Both the position numbers and the translations under genes were made by a program. Below the pieces are notes generated by a model. The model was not told the DNA's origin. It saw only the letters and a program-made list of their open reading frames with translations, and made no database searches. DNA of 64,000 nucleotides from Hyperoodon ampullatus (lineage: Eukaryota > Chordata > Mammalia > Artiodactyla > Ziphiidae): NCBI GenBank assembly GCA_949752795.1, contig CATKHW010000360.1, positions 186,001 through 250,000 of the forward strand, written 5' to 3'. Shown piece after piece: positions 51,631 through 63,806 of this stretch (its first letter is position 1; each line of letters opens with the position of its first letter).

Positions 51631-52401
51631 TGGGAAATTCTTTACAATTCCTTCAGGGTCTCTGATGAAACCTGGAATGACCCTATCTACAACGACAGCT
51701 GGAAGTGGCATAAGTCTGGACACTTGGGACTGAGAGGATTGGTGAGATTGGGTGAGCAAATGCAGACCCTTTAAAGCACAAATGCCTGGCACCCATTCCA
51801 TGGGTCCCAACTCTCCAGGTTAAAGAGAATATTACTACAGCTATAACATGTACGGGAAACCTAGAGAACGGACACACTGTGAATATGAAAGGTTTCTAAA
51901 ACTCAACGAATAGTCCCTCTCCTGGTGCTCGGGTTTGACTTTCCATCTGCTTTACTATCAACCTCCCAACTTGGAGAGACAGCCCCTTTAACCTCCTGGT
52001 TCGCACAGGTTGCCAATTTGGCAGAGGATGAAAGGGAAGAGGGAGAACCAATGAGAGAGTAGCTGTTAGGCATTTGGACGGGCACATATCACTCTAATTT
52101 CCCGGCAGGAAGAAGAATTAACCAAAGTCTCAGCCACCCACCGGGAACCAGTATAGGTACTGAACCAAAATTTTGGACATGCGGTCAGCTCACAAAAAAC
52201 GAGTTGAAAATGGAGCTCAGGGGCACAGCAATTCACAAACTGGCCGAGTAATAAAGGACAACTATCGTGCAAAAATCTGTTGAGGGAAGGCAACGAGGCG
52301 GACTTGAAAGCGAGGCAGAATAGCAGGAAACAGATTTCAAGAGGTACGTTGGAATCGCCTTTAAAGCACAGGAAGAGGGGCACAACTTCGACAATGATGC
52401 A

Positions 52402-52475
52402 CTTGGCCAAAAAGGGCGTATGCGTTTTCTCCTGAATATATTCAGGAGAAAACGCATACGCCCTTTTTGGCCAAG
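52402..52475. repeat. 74-bp perfect palindrome in unit 23
   Basis: All 37 arm positions pair with no spacer. The sequence is the core form. Confidence 0.97.
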
Positions 52476-52975
52476 CAAGCAAGCGGGCAATGCAAATCTG
52501 CACTACAAAGAAGTATCACTTCCCACAGGCCAAAAGGGACATCCACAAAATGTGTAAAAACCAGAAAGGCAAGACAGGCCCTGGAGAACAGGGAGCCTTG
52601 TTATGCTGATGGGCGGGATGTAAATTGCCAACTGCCTTTCTGGAGGAGTGCATTGTGTTCCCTAAAACAAGTAAACAACAGAGCTACAGAGCCAAGGGCA
52701 TTTCCAGTATAGGGAATATTCCTTGGGAAAACTGAAAATCAATAAGACAGAGCCACCCCAAAATTTAGGGCTGCACTGCTTACAAGGACCTCAACTTGGG
52801 TACACCTTAAATATCCCAGGAAATATAAAAATGGTTCAAAAAATTGTGGTACTTACGGACGATGGAATATCCCTCAGCCATGAAATCAATGTCATAAGAC
52901 CAGTAGCAGCAAAATGGGTGGATTCAGGTACAATGATTCTAAGTGAAATACGTCACACAGAAAAAGAAACATATT

Positions 52976-54715
52976 ATAAGATATCACTTATGAAGATCCT
53001 GTAAACATGGCTACACTTGAACTGAGTTAGGAAAGAGAACAGTGTCTCACATTTAAAAAACACTCTTATTCCTGCTTAAGGGGGAAGGAGAGGTAGGGTG
53101 ATGCATAAAACCAGAGTTTGATATAAGCACAGGTACCGTTCCAAACACCAACTATGGAATAGACAAGACCTACACCTTCCTCAGTGAAAGGGACTCAAAA
53201 CACCATATTTCCCGCAGAGGAATATATCTGACTAGTAAGAATCTTAAAACCTATGTATTGATATGTCTCCGTAAGGGAATCAAGTGTGTCTAGACTGGCA
53301 TAAACATGGCAGCGAGAATCAGCTCAAACCCACTATAAAAAGGAATTTCAAAAACAAAACAAAAAAAACTGGAAAATTCTTTACAATTCCGTCAGGGTCT
53401 CTGATGAAACCTGGAATGACCCTATCTACAACGACAGCTGGATGTGGCATAAGGCTGGACACTTGGGACTGAGAGGATTGGTGAGATTGGGTGAGCAAAT
53501 GCAGACCCTTTAAAGCACAAATGCCTGGCACCCATTCCATGGGTCCCAACTCTCCAGGTTGAAGCGAATATTACTACAGCTATAACATGTACGGGAAACC
53601 TAGATAACGGACACACTGTGAATACTAAAGGTTTCTAAAACTCAACGAATAGTCCCTCTCCTGGTGCTCCGCTTTGACTTTACATCTGCTTTACTATCAA
53701 TCTCCCAACTTGGAGAGACAGCCCCTTTAACCTCCTGGTTCGCACAGGTTTCCAATTAGGCAGAGATTGAAAGGGAAGAGGGTGAACCAATGAGAGAATA
53801 GCTGTTAGGCATTTGGAAGGGCACATATCACTGTAATTTCCCGGCAGGAAGAAGAATTAACCAAAGTCTCAGCCACCCACCGGGAACCAGTATAGGTCCT
53901 GAACCAAAATTTTGGACATGTGGTCAGCTCACAAAAAACGAGCTGAAAAATGGAGCTCAGGGGCACAGCAATTCACAAACTGGCAGAGTAAGAAAGAACA
54001 ACTATCTTCCAAAAATCTGTTGAGGGAAGGCAACGAGGCGGACTTGAAAGCGAGGCAGAATAGCAGGAAACAGATTTCAAGAGGTACGTTGGAATCGCCT
54101 TTAAAGCACAGGAAGAGGGGAACAACTTCGTCAATGATGCACTTGGTCAAAAAGGGCGTATGCGTTTTCTCCTGAATATATTCAGGAGAAAACGCATACG
54201 CCCGTTTTCGCCAAGCAAGCAAGCGGACAATGGAAATCTGCACTACAAAGAAGTATCACTTCCCACCGGTCAAAAGGGACATCCACAAAATGTGTAAAAA
54301 CCAGAAAGGCAAGACAGGCCCTGGAGAACAGGGAGCCTTGTTATGCTGATGGGCAGGATGTAAACTGCCAACTGCCTCTCTGGAGAAGTGAATTGTGTTC
54401 CCTAAAACAAGTAAACAACAGAGCTACAGAGCCAAGGGCACTTCCAGTCTAGGGAATATACCTTGGGAAAACTGAAAATCAATAAGACAGAGCCACCCCA
54501 AAATTTAGGGATGCACTGCTTACAAGGACCTCAACTTGGGTACACCTTAAATATCCCAGGAAATATAAAAATGGTTCAAAAAATTGTGGTACTTACGTAC
54601 GATGGAATATCCCTCAGCCATGAAATCAATGTCATAAGACCAGTAGCAGCAAAATGGGTGGATTCAGGTACGATGATTCTAAGTGAAATAAGTCACACAG
54701 AAAAAGAAACTTATC
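52976..54715 (+). repeat. Satellite unit 24 (core, subfamily B)
   Basis: Length 1,740 bp. Shares gagctgaaaaatgg, aaagaacaactatcttcc and ttggacatgtggtcagc with unit 25. Palindrome from 54,142 has ggtcaaaaa on the left and cccgttttcgcc on the right. Confidence 0.9.
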
Positions 54716-56453
54716 ATAAGATATCACTTATGAAGATCCTGTAAACATGGCTACACTTGAACTGAGTTAGGAAAGAGAACAGTGTCTCACATTTAGAAAA
54801 CACTCTTATGCCTGCTTAAGGGGGAAGGAGAGGTGGGGTGATGCATAACACTAGAGTTTGATATAAGCACAGGTACCGTTCCAAAAACCAACTATGGAAT
54901 ACACAAGACCTACACCTTCCTCAGTGAAAGGGACTCAAAACCCCATATTTCCCACAGAGGAATATATCTGACTGGTAAAAATCTTAAAACCTATGTATTG
55001 ATATGTCTCCGTAAGGGAATCAAGTGTGTCTAGACTGGCATAAACATGGCAGCGAGAATCAGCTCAAACCCACTATAAAAAGGAATTGCAAAAACAAAAC
55101 AAAAAAACTGGGAAATTCTTTACAATTCCTTCAGGGTCTCTGATGAAACCTGGAATGACCCTGTCTACAATGAAAGCTGGATGTGGCATAAGTCTGGACA
55201 CTTGGGACTGAGACGATTGGTGAGATTTGGTGAGCAAATGCAGACCCTTTAAAGCACAAATGCCTGGCACCCATTCCATGGGTCCCAACTCTCTAGGTTG
55301 AAGGGAATATTACTACAGCTATAACATGTACGGGAAACCTAGAGAACGGACACACTGTGAACACGAATGGTTTCTAAAACTCAACGAATAGTCCCTCTCC
55401 TGGTGCTCCGGTTTGACTTTCCATCTGCTTTACTATCAACCTCCCAACTAGGAGAGACCGCCCCTTTAACCTCCTGGTTCGCACAGGTTGCCAATTTGGC
55501 AGAGGATGAAAGGGAAGAGGGAGAACCAATGAGAGAGTAGCTGTTAGGCATTTGGACGGGCACATATCACTCTAATTTCCCGGCAGGAAGAAGAATTAAC
55601 CAAAGTCTCAGCCACCCACCGGGAACCAGCATAGGTCCTGAACCAAAATTTTGGACATGTGGTCAGCTCACAAAAAACGAGCTGAAAAATGGAGCTCAGG
55701 GGCACAGCAATTCACAAACTGGCAGAGTAATAAAGAACAACTATCTTCCAAAAATCTGTTGAGGGAAGGCAACGAGGCGGACTTGAAAGCGAGGCAGAAT
55801 AGCAGGAATCAGATTTCAAGAGGTACGTTGGATCACCTTTAAAGCACAGGAAGAGGGGCACAACTTCGACAGTGATGCACTTGGCCAAAAAGGGCGTATG
55901 CGTTTTCTCCTGAATATATTCAGGAGAAAACGCATACGCCCTTTTTGGCCAAGCAAGCAAGCGGGCAATGCAAATCTGCACTATAAAGAAGTATCACTTC
56001 CCACCGGTCAAAAGGGACATCCACAAAATGTGTAAAAACCAGAAAGGCAAGACAGGCCCTGGAGAACAGGGAGCCTTGTTATGCTGATGGGCGGGATGTA
56101 AATTGCCAACTGCCTCTCTGGAGGAGTGCATTGTGTTCCCTAAAACAAGTAAGCAACAGAGCTACAGAGCCAAGGGCACTTCCACTCTAGGGAATATACC
56201 TTGGGAAAACTGAAAATCAATAAGACAGAGCCACCCCAAAATTTAGGGCTGCACTGCTTATAAGGACCTCAACTTGGGTACACCTTAAGTATCCCAGGAA
56301 ATATAAATATGGGTCAAAAAATTGTGGTACTTACGTACGATGGAATATCCCTCAGCCATGAAATCAATGTCATAAGACCAGTAGCAGCAAAATGGGTTGA
56401 TTCAGGTACGATGATTCTAAGTGAAATAAGTCACACAGAAAAAGAAACTTATC
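54716..56453 (+). repeat. Satellite unit 25 (core, subfamily B, perfect palindrome)
   Basis: Length 1,738 bp. Shares gagctgaaaaatgg and aaagaacaactatcttcc with unit 24. Has gttggatcacctttaaag, one base short of the usual gttggaatcgcctttaaag. Palindrome 55,880-55,953 is perfect. Confidence 0.9.
55880..55953. repeat. 74-bp perfect palindrome in unit 25
   Basis: All 37 arm positions pair with no spacer. The sequence is the core form. Confidence 0.97.
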
Positions 56454-58194
56454 ATAAGGTATCACTTATGAAGATCCTGTAAACATGGCTACACTTGAAC
56501 TGAGTTAGGAAAGAGAACAGTGTCTCACATTTAGAAAACACCCTTATGCCTGCTTAAGGGGGAAGGAGAGGTGGGGTGATGCATAAAACCAGAGTTTGAT
56601 ATAAGCACAGGTACCGTTCCAAAAACCAACTATGTAATAGACAAGACCTACACCTTCCTCAGTGAAAGGCACTCAAAACCCCATATTTCCCGCAGAGGAA
56701 TATATCTGACTAGTAAGAATCTTAAAACCTATGTATTGATATGTCTCCGTAAGGGAATCAAGTGTGTCTAGACTGGCATAAACATGGCAGCGAGAATCAG
56801 CTCAAACCCACTATAAAAACGAATTTCGAAAAAAAAAACAAAAAAACTGGGAAATTCTTTACAATTCCTTCAGGGTCTCTGATGAAACCTGGAATGACCC
56901 TATCTACAACGACAGCTGGATGTGGCATAAGGCTGCACACTTGGGACTGAGAGAATTGGTGAGATTGGGTGAGCAAATGCAGACCCTTTAAAGCACAAAT
57001 GCCTGGCACCCATTCCATGGGTCCCAACTCTCCAGGTTGAAGGGAATATTACTAGAGCTATAACATGTACGGGAAACCTAGAGAACGGACACACTGTGAA
57101 TATGAAAGGTTTCTAAAACTCAACGAATAGTCCCTCTCCTGGTGCTCGGGTTTGACTTTCCATCTGCTTCACTATCAACCTCCCAACTTAGAGAGACAGC
57201 CCCTTTAACCTCCTGAGTCTCCCAGGTTGCAAATTTGGCAGAGGATGAAAGGGAAGAGGGAGAACCAATGAGAGAGTAGCTGTTAGGCATTAGGACGGGC
57301 ACATCTCACTCTAACTTCCCAGTAGGAAGAAGAATTAACCAAAGTCTCAGAACACCACCGTGAACCAGCTTAGGTCCTGAACCAAAATTTTGCACTCCTG
57401 GTCAGCTCACAAAAAAACGAGTTGAAAAATGGAGCACAAGGGCACAGCAATTCACAAACTGGCAGAGTAATAAAGGTCAACTATCGTCCAAAAATCTGTA
57501 AAGGGAAGGCAACGAGGCGGACTTGAAAGCGAGGCAGAATACCAGGAAACAGATTTCAAGAGGTACGTTGGAATCGCCTTTAAAGCACAGGAAGAGGGGC
57601 ACAACTTCGACAATGATGCACTTGGCCAAAAAGGGCGTATGCATTTTCTCCTGAATATATTCAGGAGAAAACGCATACGCCCTTGTTGGCCAAGCAAGCA
57701 AGCGGGCAATGCAAATCTGCACTACAAAGAAGTATCACTTCCCACCGGTCAAAAGGGACATCCACAAAATGTGTAAACACCAGAAAGGCAAGACAGGCCC
57801 TGGAGAACAGGGAGCCTTGTTATGCTGATGGGGCGGATGTAACTTGCCAACTGCCTCTCTGGAGGAGTGCATTGTGTTCCCTAAAACAAGTAAAGAAGAG
57901 AGATACAGAGCCAAGGGCACTTCCAGTCTAGGGAATATACCTTGGGAAAACTGAAAATCAATAAGCCAGAGCCACCCCAAAATATAGGTCTGCACTGCTT
58001 ACAAGGACCTCAACTTGGGTACACCTTAAATATCCCAGGAAATATAAAAATGGTTCAAAAAATTGTGGGACTTACGTACGATGGAATATCCCTCAGCCAT
58101 GAAATCAATGTCATAAGACCAGTAGCAGCAAAATGGGTGGATTCAGGTACGATGATTCTAAGTGAAATAAGTCACAGAGAAAAAGAAACTTATC
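56454..58194 (+). repeat. Satellite unit 26 (core, subfamily B)
   Basis: Length 1,741 bp. Expanded A-rich tail near 56,830 like unit 23. Carries the variant cluster of unit 13 (cttcactatcaacc, gcattaggacgggc, caccgtgaacc). Palindrome from 57,621 has gtatgcattttc and ccttgttggcc. Confidence 0.9.
56829..56847 (+). repeat. Expanded A-rich tail in unit 26
   Basis: ttcg followed by a run of A, then c and a second A run. Nearly the same form as in unit 23, suggesting common descent rather than two independent slippages. Confidence 0.8.
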
Positions 58195-59929
58195 ATAAGA
58201 TATCACTTATGATGATCCTGTACACATGGCTACACTTCAACTGAGTTAGGAAAGAGAACAGTGTCTCACATTTAGAAAACACTCTTATGCCTGCTTAAGG
58301 GGGAAGGAGAGGTGGGGTGATGCATAAAACCAGAGTTTGATATAAGCACAAGTACCGTTCCAAAAACCAACTATGGAATAGACAAGACCTACACCTTCCT
58401 CAGTGAAAGGGACTCAAAACCCCATATTTCCCGCAGAGGAATATATCTGACTAGTAAGAATCTTAAAACCTATGTACTGATATGTCTACGTAAGGGAATC
58501 AAGTGTGTCTAGACTGGCATAAACATGGCAGCGAGAATCAGCTCAAACCCACTATAAAAAGGAATTTCAAAAACAAAACAAAAAAACTGTGAAATTCTTT
58601 ACAATTCCTTCAGGGTCTCGGATGAAACCTGGAATGACCCTATCTACAACGACAGCTGGATGTGGCATAAGGCTGGACACTTGGGTCTGAGAGGATTTGT
58701 GAGATTGGGTGAGAAAATGCAGACCCTTTAAATCACAAATGCCTGGCACACATTCCATGGGTCCCAACTCTCCAGGTTGAAGGGAATATTACTACAGCTA
58801 TAACATGTACAGGAAACCTAGAGAACACACACTGTGAATACGAAAGGTTTCTAAAACTCAACGAATAATCCCTCTCCTGGTGGTCCGATTTGACTTGCCA
58901 TCTGCTTTACTATCAACCTCCCAACTTGGAGAGACAGCCCCTTTTACCTCCTGGTTAGCACAGGTTTCCAATTTGGCAGAGGATGAAAGGGAAGAGGGAG
59001 AACCTAAGAGAGTAGCTGGTAGGCATTTGGACGGGAACATATCACTCTAACTTCCCGGCAGGACTAAGAATTAACCAGAGTTTCAGCACCCCACCGGGAA
59101 CCAGCATAGGTCCTGAAACAAAATTTTGGACTTGCGGTCAGCTCACATAAAACGAGTTGAAAAATGGAGCTCAGGGGCACAGCAATTCACAAACTTGCAG
59201 CGTAATAAAGGACAACTATCGTCCAAAAATCTGTTAAGGGAAGGCAACGAGGCGGACTTGAAAGCGAGGCAGAATAGCAAGAAACAGATTTCAAGAGGTA
59301 CGTTGGAATCGCCTTTAAAGCACAGGAAGAGGGGCACAACTTCGAAAATAATGCACTTGACCAAAAAGGGCGTATGCGTTTTCTCCTGAATATATTCAGG
59401 AGAAAACGCATACACCCTTTTTGGCCAAGCAAGCAAGCGGGCAATGCAAATCTGCACTACAAAGAAGTATCACTTCCCACCGGTCAAAAGGGACATCCAC
59501 AAAATGTGTAAAAACCAGAAAGGCAAGACAGGCCCTCGAGAACAGGGAGCCTTGTTATGCTGATGGGCGGGATGTAAATTGCCAATTGCCTCTATGGAGG
59601 AGTGCATTGTGTTCCCTAAAACAAGCAAACAACAGAGCTACAGAGCCAAGGGCACTTCCAGTCTAGGGAATATACCTTGGGAAAACTGAAAATCAAGAAG
59701 ACAGAGCCACCCCAAAATTTAGGGCTGCACTGCTTACAAGGACCTCAACTTGGGTCCACCTTAAATATCCGAGGAAATATAAAAATGGTTCAAAAAATTG
59801 TGGTACTTACGTACGATGGAATATCCCTCAGCCATGAAATCAATTTCATAAGACCACTAGCAGCAAAATGGGTGGATTCAGGTACGATGATTCTAAGTGA
59901 AATAAGTCACAGAGAAAAAGAAACTTATC
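58195..59929 (+). repeat. Satellite unit 27 (core, subfamily B)
   Basis: Length 1,735 bp with small deletions (gagaacacacactg, gagaacctaagagag). Palindrome from 59,356 has cttgacc on the left and acaccc on the right. Confidence 0.9.
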
Positions 59930-61667
59930 ATAAGATATCACTTATGAACATCCTGTAAACATGGCTACACTTGAACTGAGTTAGGAAAGAGAACAGTGTC
60001 TCACATTTAGAAAACACTCTTATGCCTGCTTAAGGGGGAAGGAGAGGTGGGGTCATGCATAAAACCAGAGTTTGATATAAGCACAGGTACCGTTCCAAAA
60101 ACCAACTATGGAATAGACAAGACCTACACCTTCTTCAGTGAAAGGGACTCAAAACCCCATATTTCCCGCAGAGGAATATATCTGACTAGTAAGAATCTTA
60201 AAACCTATGTATTGATATGTCTACATAAGGGAATCAAGTGTGTCTAGACTGGCATAAACATGGCAGCGATAATCAGCTCAAACCCACTATAAAAAGGAAT
60301 TTCGAAAACAAAACAAATAAACTGGGAAATTCTTTACAATTCCTTCAGGGTCTCTGATGAAACCTGGAATGACCCTATGTACAACGACAGCTGGATGTGG
60401 CATAAGGCTGGACACTTGGGACTAAGAGGATTGGTGAGATTGGGTGAGCAAATGCAGAACCTTTAAAGCAATAATGCATGGCACCCATTCCATGGGTCCC
60501 AACTCTCCAGCTTGAAGGGAATATTACTACAGCTATAACATATACGGGAAACCTAGAGAACGGACACACTGTGAATATGAATGCTTTCTAAAACTCAACG
60601 AATAGTCCCTCTCCTGGTGCTCCGGTTTGACTTTCCATCTGCTTTACTATCAATCTCCCAACTTGGAGATTCAGCCCCTTTAACCTCCTGGTTTGCACAG
60701 GTTTCCAATTTGGCAGAGGATGAAAGGGAAGAGGGAGAACCAATGAGAGAGTAGCTGTTAGGCATTTGGACGGGCACATATCACTCTAACTTCCCAGCAG
60801 AAAGAAGAATTAACCAAAGTCTCAGCCCCCCACCGGTAACCAGCATAGGTCCTGAACCAAAATATTGGACATGCGGTCAGCTCACAAAAAACGAGTTGAT
60901 AAATGGAGCTCAGGGGCACAGCAATTCACAAACTGGCCGAGTAATAAAGGACCACTATCGTCCAAAAATCTGTTGAGGGAAGGTAACGAGGCGGACTTGA
61001 AAGCGAGGCAGAATAGCAGGAAACAGATTTCAAGAGGTACGTTGGGATCGCCCTTAAAGCACAGGAAGAGGGGCACAACTTCGACAGTGATGCACTTTGC
61101 CAAAAAGGGCGTATGCGTTTTCTCCTGAATATATTCAGGAGAAAACGCATACAACCTATTTGGCCAAGCAAGCAAGCGGGCAATGCTAATCTGCATTACA
61201 AAGACGTATCACTTCCCACTGGTCCAAAGGGACATCCACAAATGTGTAAAAACCAAAAAGGGCAGACAGGCCCTGGAGAACAGGGAGCCTTGTTATGCTG
61301 ATGGGCGGGATGTACATTGCCAACTGCCTCTCTGGAGGAGTGCATTGTGTTCCCTAAAATAAGTAAACAACAGATATACAGAGCCATGGGCACTTCCAGT
61401 GTAGGGAATATACCTTGGGAAAACTGAAAATCAATAAGACAGAGCCACCCCAAAATTTAGGGCTGCACTGCTTACAAGGACCTCAACTTGGGTACACCTT
61501 AAATATCCCAGGAAATATAAAAATGGTTCAAAAAATTGTGGTACTTACGTACATTGGAATATCCCTCAGCCATGAAATCAATGTCATAAAACCGGTAGCA
61601 GCAAAATGGGTGGATTCACGTACGATGATTCTAAGTGAAATAAGTCACACAGAAAAAGAAACTTATC
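59930..61667 (+). repeat. Satellite unit 28 (core, subfamily A within the B domain)
   Basis: Length 1,738 bp. Has the A state caataatgcatggcaccc near 60,470, the only clear A unit after 42.5 kb. Palindrome from 61,095 has ctttgcc on the left and acaacctattt on the right. Confidence 0.9.
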
Positions 61668-63406
61668 ATAAGATATCACTTATGAAGATCCTGTAAACAT
61701 GGCTACACTTGAACTGAGTTAGGAAAGAGAACAGTGTCTCACATTTAGAAAACACTCTTATGCCTGCTTAAGGGGGAAGGAGAGGTGGGGTGATGCATAA
61801 AACCAGAGTTTGATATAAGCACAGGTACCGTTCCAAAAACCAACTATGGAATAGACAAGACCTACACCTTCCTCAGTGAAAGGGACTCAAAACCCCATAT
61901 TTCCCGCAGAGGAATATATCTGACTAGTAAGAATCTTAAAACCTATGTATTGATATGTCTCCATAAGGGAATCAAGTGTGTCTAGACTGGCATAAACATG
62001 GCAGCGAGGATCATGTCAAACCCACTATAAAAAGGAATTTCAAAAACAAAACCAAAAAACTGGGAAATTCTTCACAATTCCTTCAGGGTCTCTGATGAAA
62101 CCTGGAATGACCCTGTCTACAACGACAGCTGGATGTGGCATAAGGCTGGACAATTGGGACTGAGAGGATTGGTGAGATTGGGTGAGCAAATGCAGACCCT
62201 TTAAAGCACAAATGCCTGGCACCCATTCCATGGGTCCCAACTCTCCAGGTTGAAGGGAATATTACTACAGCTGTAACATGTACGGGAAACCTAGAGAACG
62301 GACACACTGTGAATAGGAAAGGTTTCTAAAACTCAACGAATACTCCCCCTCCTGGTGCTCCGGTTTGGCTTTCCATCTGCTTTACTATCAACCTCCCAAA
62401 TTGGAGAGACAGCCCGTTTAACCTCCTGGTTCGCACACGTTGTCAATTTGGCAGAGGATGAAATGGAAGATGGAGAACCAATGAGAGAGTAGCTGTTAGG
62501 CATTTGGACGGGCACATATCACTCTAATTTCCCGGCAGGAAGAAGAATTAACCAAAGTCTCAACCCCCCACCGGGAACCAGCATAGGTCCCGAACGAAAA
62601 TTTTGGACTTGCGGTCAGCTCACCAAAAACGAGTTGGAAAATGGAGCTCAGGGGCACAGCAATTCACAAACTGGCCGAGTAATAAAGGACAACTGTCATC
62701 CAAAAATCAGTTGAGGGAAGGCAACGAGGCGGACTTGAAAGCGAGGCAGAATAGCAGGAAACAGATTTCAAGAGGTACGTTGGAATCGCCTTTAAAGCAC
62801 AGGAAGAGGGGCACAACTTCGACAATGATGCACTTGGCCAAAAAGGGCGTATGCGTTTTCTCCTGAATATATTCAGGAGAAAACGCATACGCCCTTTTTG
62901 TCCAAGCAAGCAAGCGGGCAATGCAAATCTGCACTACAAAGAAGTATCACTTCCCACCGGTCAAAAGGGACATCCACAAGATGTGTAAAAACCAGAAAGG
63001 CAAGACAGGCCCTGGAGAACAGGGAGCCTTGTTATGCTGATGCGAGGGATGTAAATTGCCTGCTGCCTCTCTGGAGGAGTGCATTGTGTTCCCTAAAACA
63101 AGTAAAGAACAGAGCTACAGAGCCAAGGGCACTTCCAGTCTAGGGAATATACCTTGGGAAAAATGAAAATCAATAAGACAGAGGCACCCCAAAATTTAGG
63201 GTTGCACTGCTTACAAGAACCTCCACTTGGGTACACTTTAAATGACCCAGGAAATATAAAAATGGTTCAAAAAATTGCGGTACTTACTTAAGTTGGAATA
63301 TACCTCAGCCATGAAATCAATGTCATAAGACCAGTAGCAGCAAAATGCGTGGATTCAGGTACGATGATTCTAAGTGAAATAAGTCACACAGAAAAAGAAA
63401 CTTATC
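61668..63406 (+). repeat. Satellite unit 29 (core, subfamily B)
   Basis: Length 1,739 bp. Palindrome 62,833-62,906 is perfect except for tttttgtccaag at the outer right end. The L1 part has small private changes (cacttactta, ggaatatacctcagcc). Confidence 0.9.
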
Positions 63407-63806
63407 ATAAGATATCACTTATGAAGATCCTGTAAACATGGCTACACTTGAACTGAGTTAGAAAAGAGAACAGAGTCTCACATTTAGAAAACACTCTTAT
63501 GCCTGCTTAAGGGGGAAGGAGAGGTGGGGTGATGCATAAAACCAGAGTTTGATATAAGCACAGGTACCGTTCCAAAAACCAACTATGGAATAGAAAATAC
63601 ATACACCTTCCTCAGTGAAAGGGACTGAAAACCCCATATTTCCTGCAGAGGAATATATCTGACTAGTAAGAATCTTAAAACCTATGTATTGATATGTCTC
63701 CTTAAGGGAATCAAGTGTGTCTAGACTGGCATAAACATGGCAGCGAGAATCAGCTCAAACCCACTATAAAAGGGAATTTCTCAAAGAAACAAACAAAAAA
63801 AAAAAC
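62920..63806 (+). mobile_element. L1: L1 3' fragment, last complete copy (units 29-30)
   Basis: Same structure as the reference copy, ending in an expanded tail (aaacaaacaaaaaaaaaaac). The ORF2 remnant again stops at cagtctaggg and changes frame. Confidence 0.8.

Larger units (their letters stand above)
51235..52975 (+). repeat. Satellite unit 23 (core, subfamily B, perfect palindrome)
   Basis: Length 1,741 bp because the A-rich tail near 51,610 is expanded. Shares the gagttgaaaatggagctc deletion with unit 22. Palindrome 52,402-52,475 is perfect. Confidence 0.9.

Noticed and set aside
20895..62934. Recurrent ~104-codon and ~85-codon minus-strand frames across the palindrome in most satellite units
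   Set aside because: They recur because the satellite unit recurs. They are antisense to the L1 start and unrecognised sequence, overlap each other in two frames, and are broken by indels in several units.
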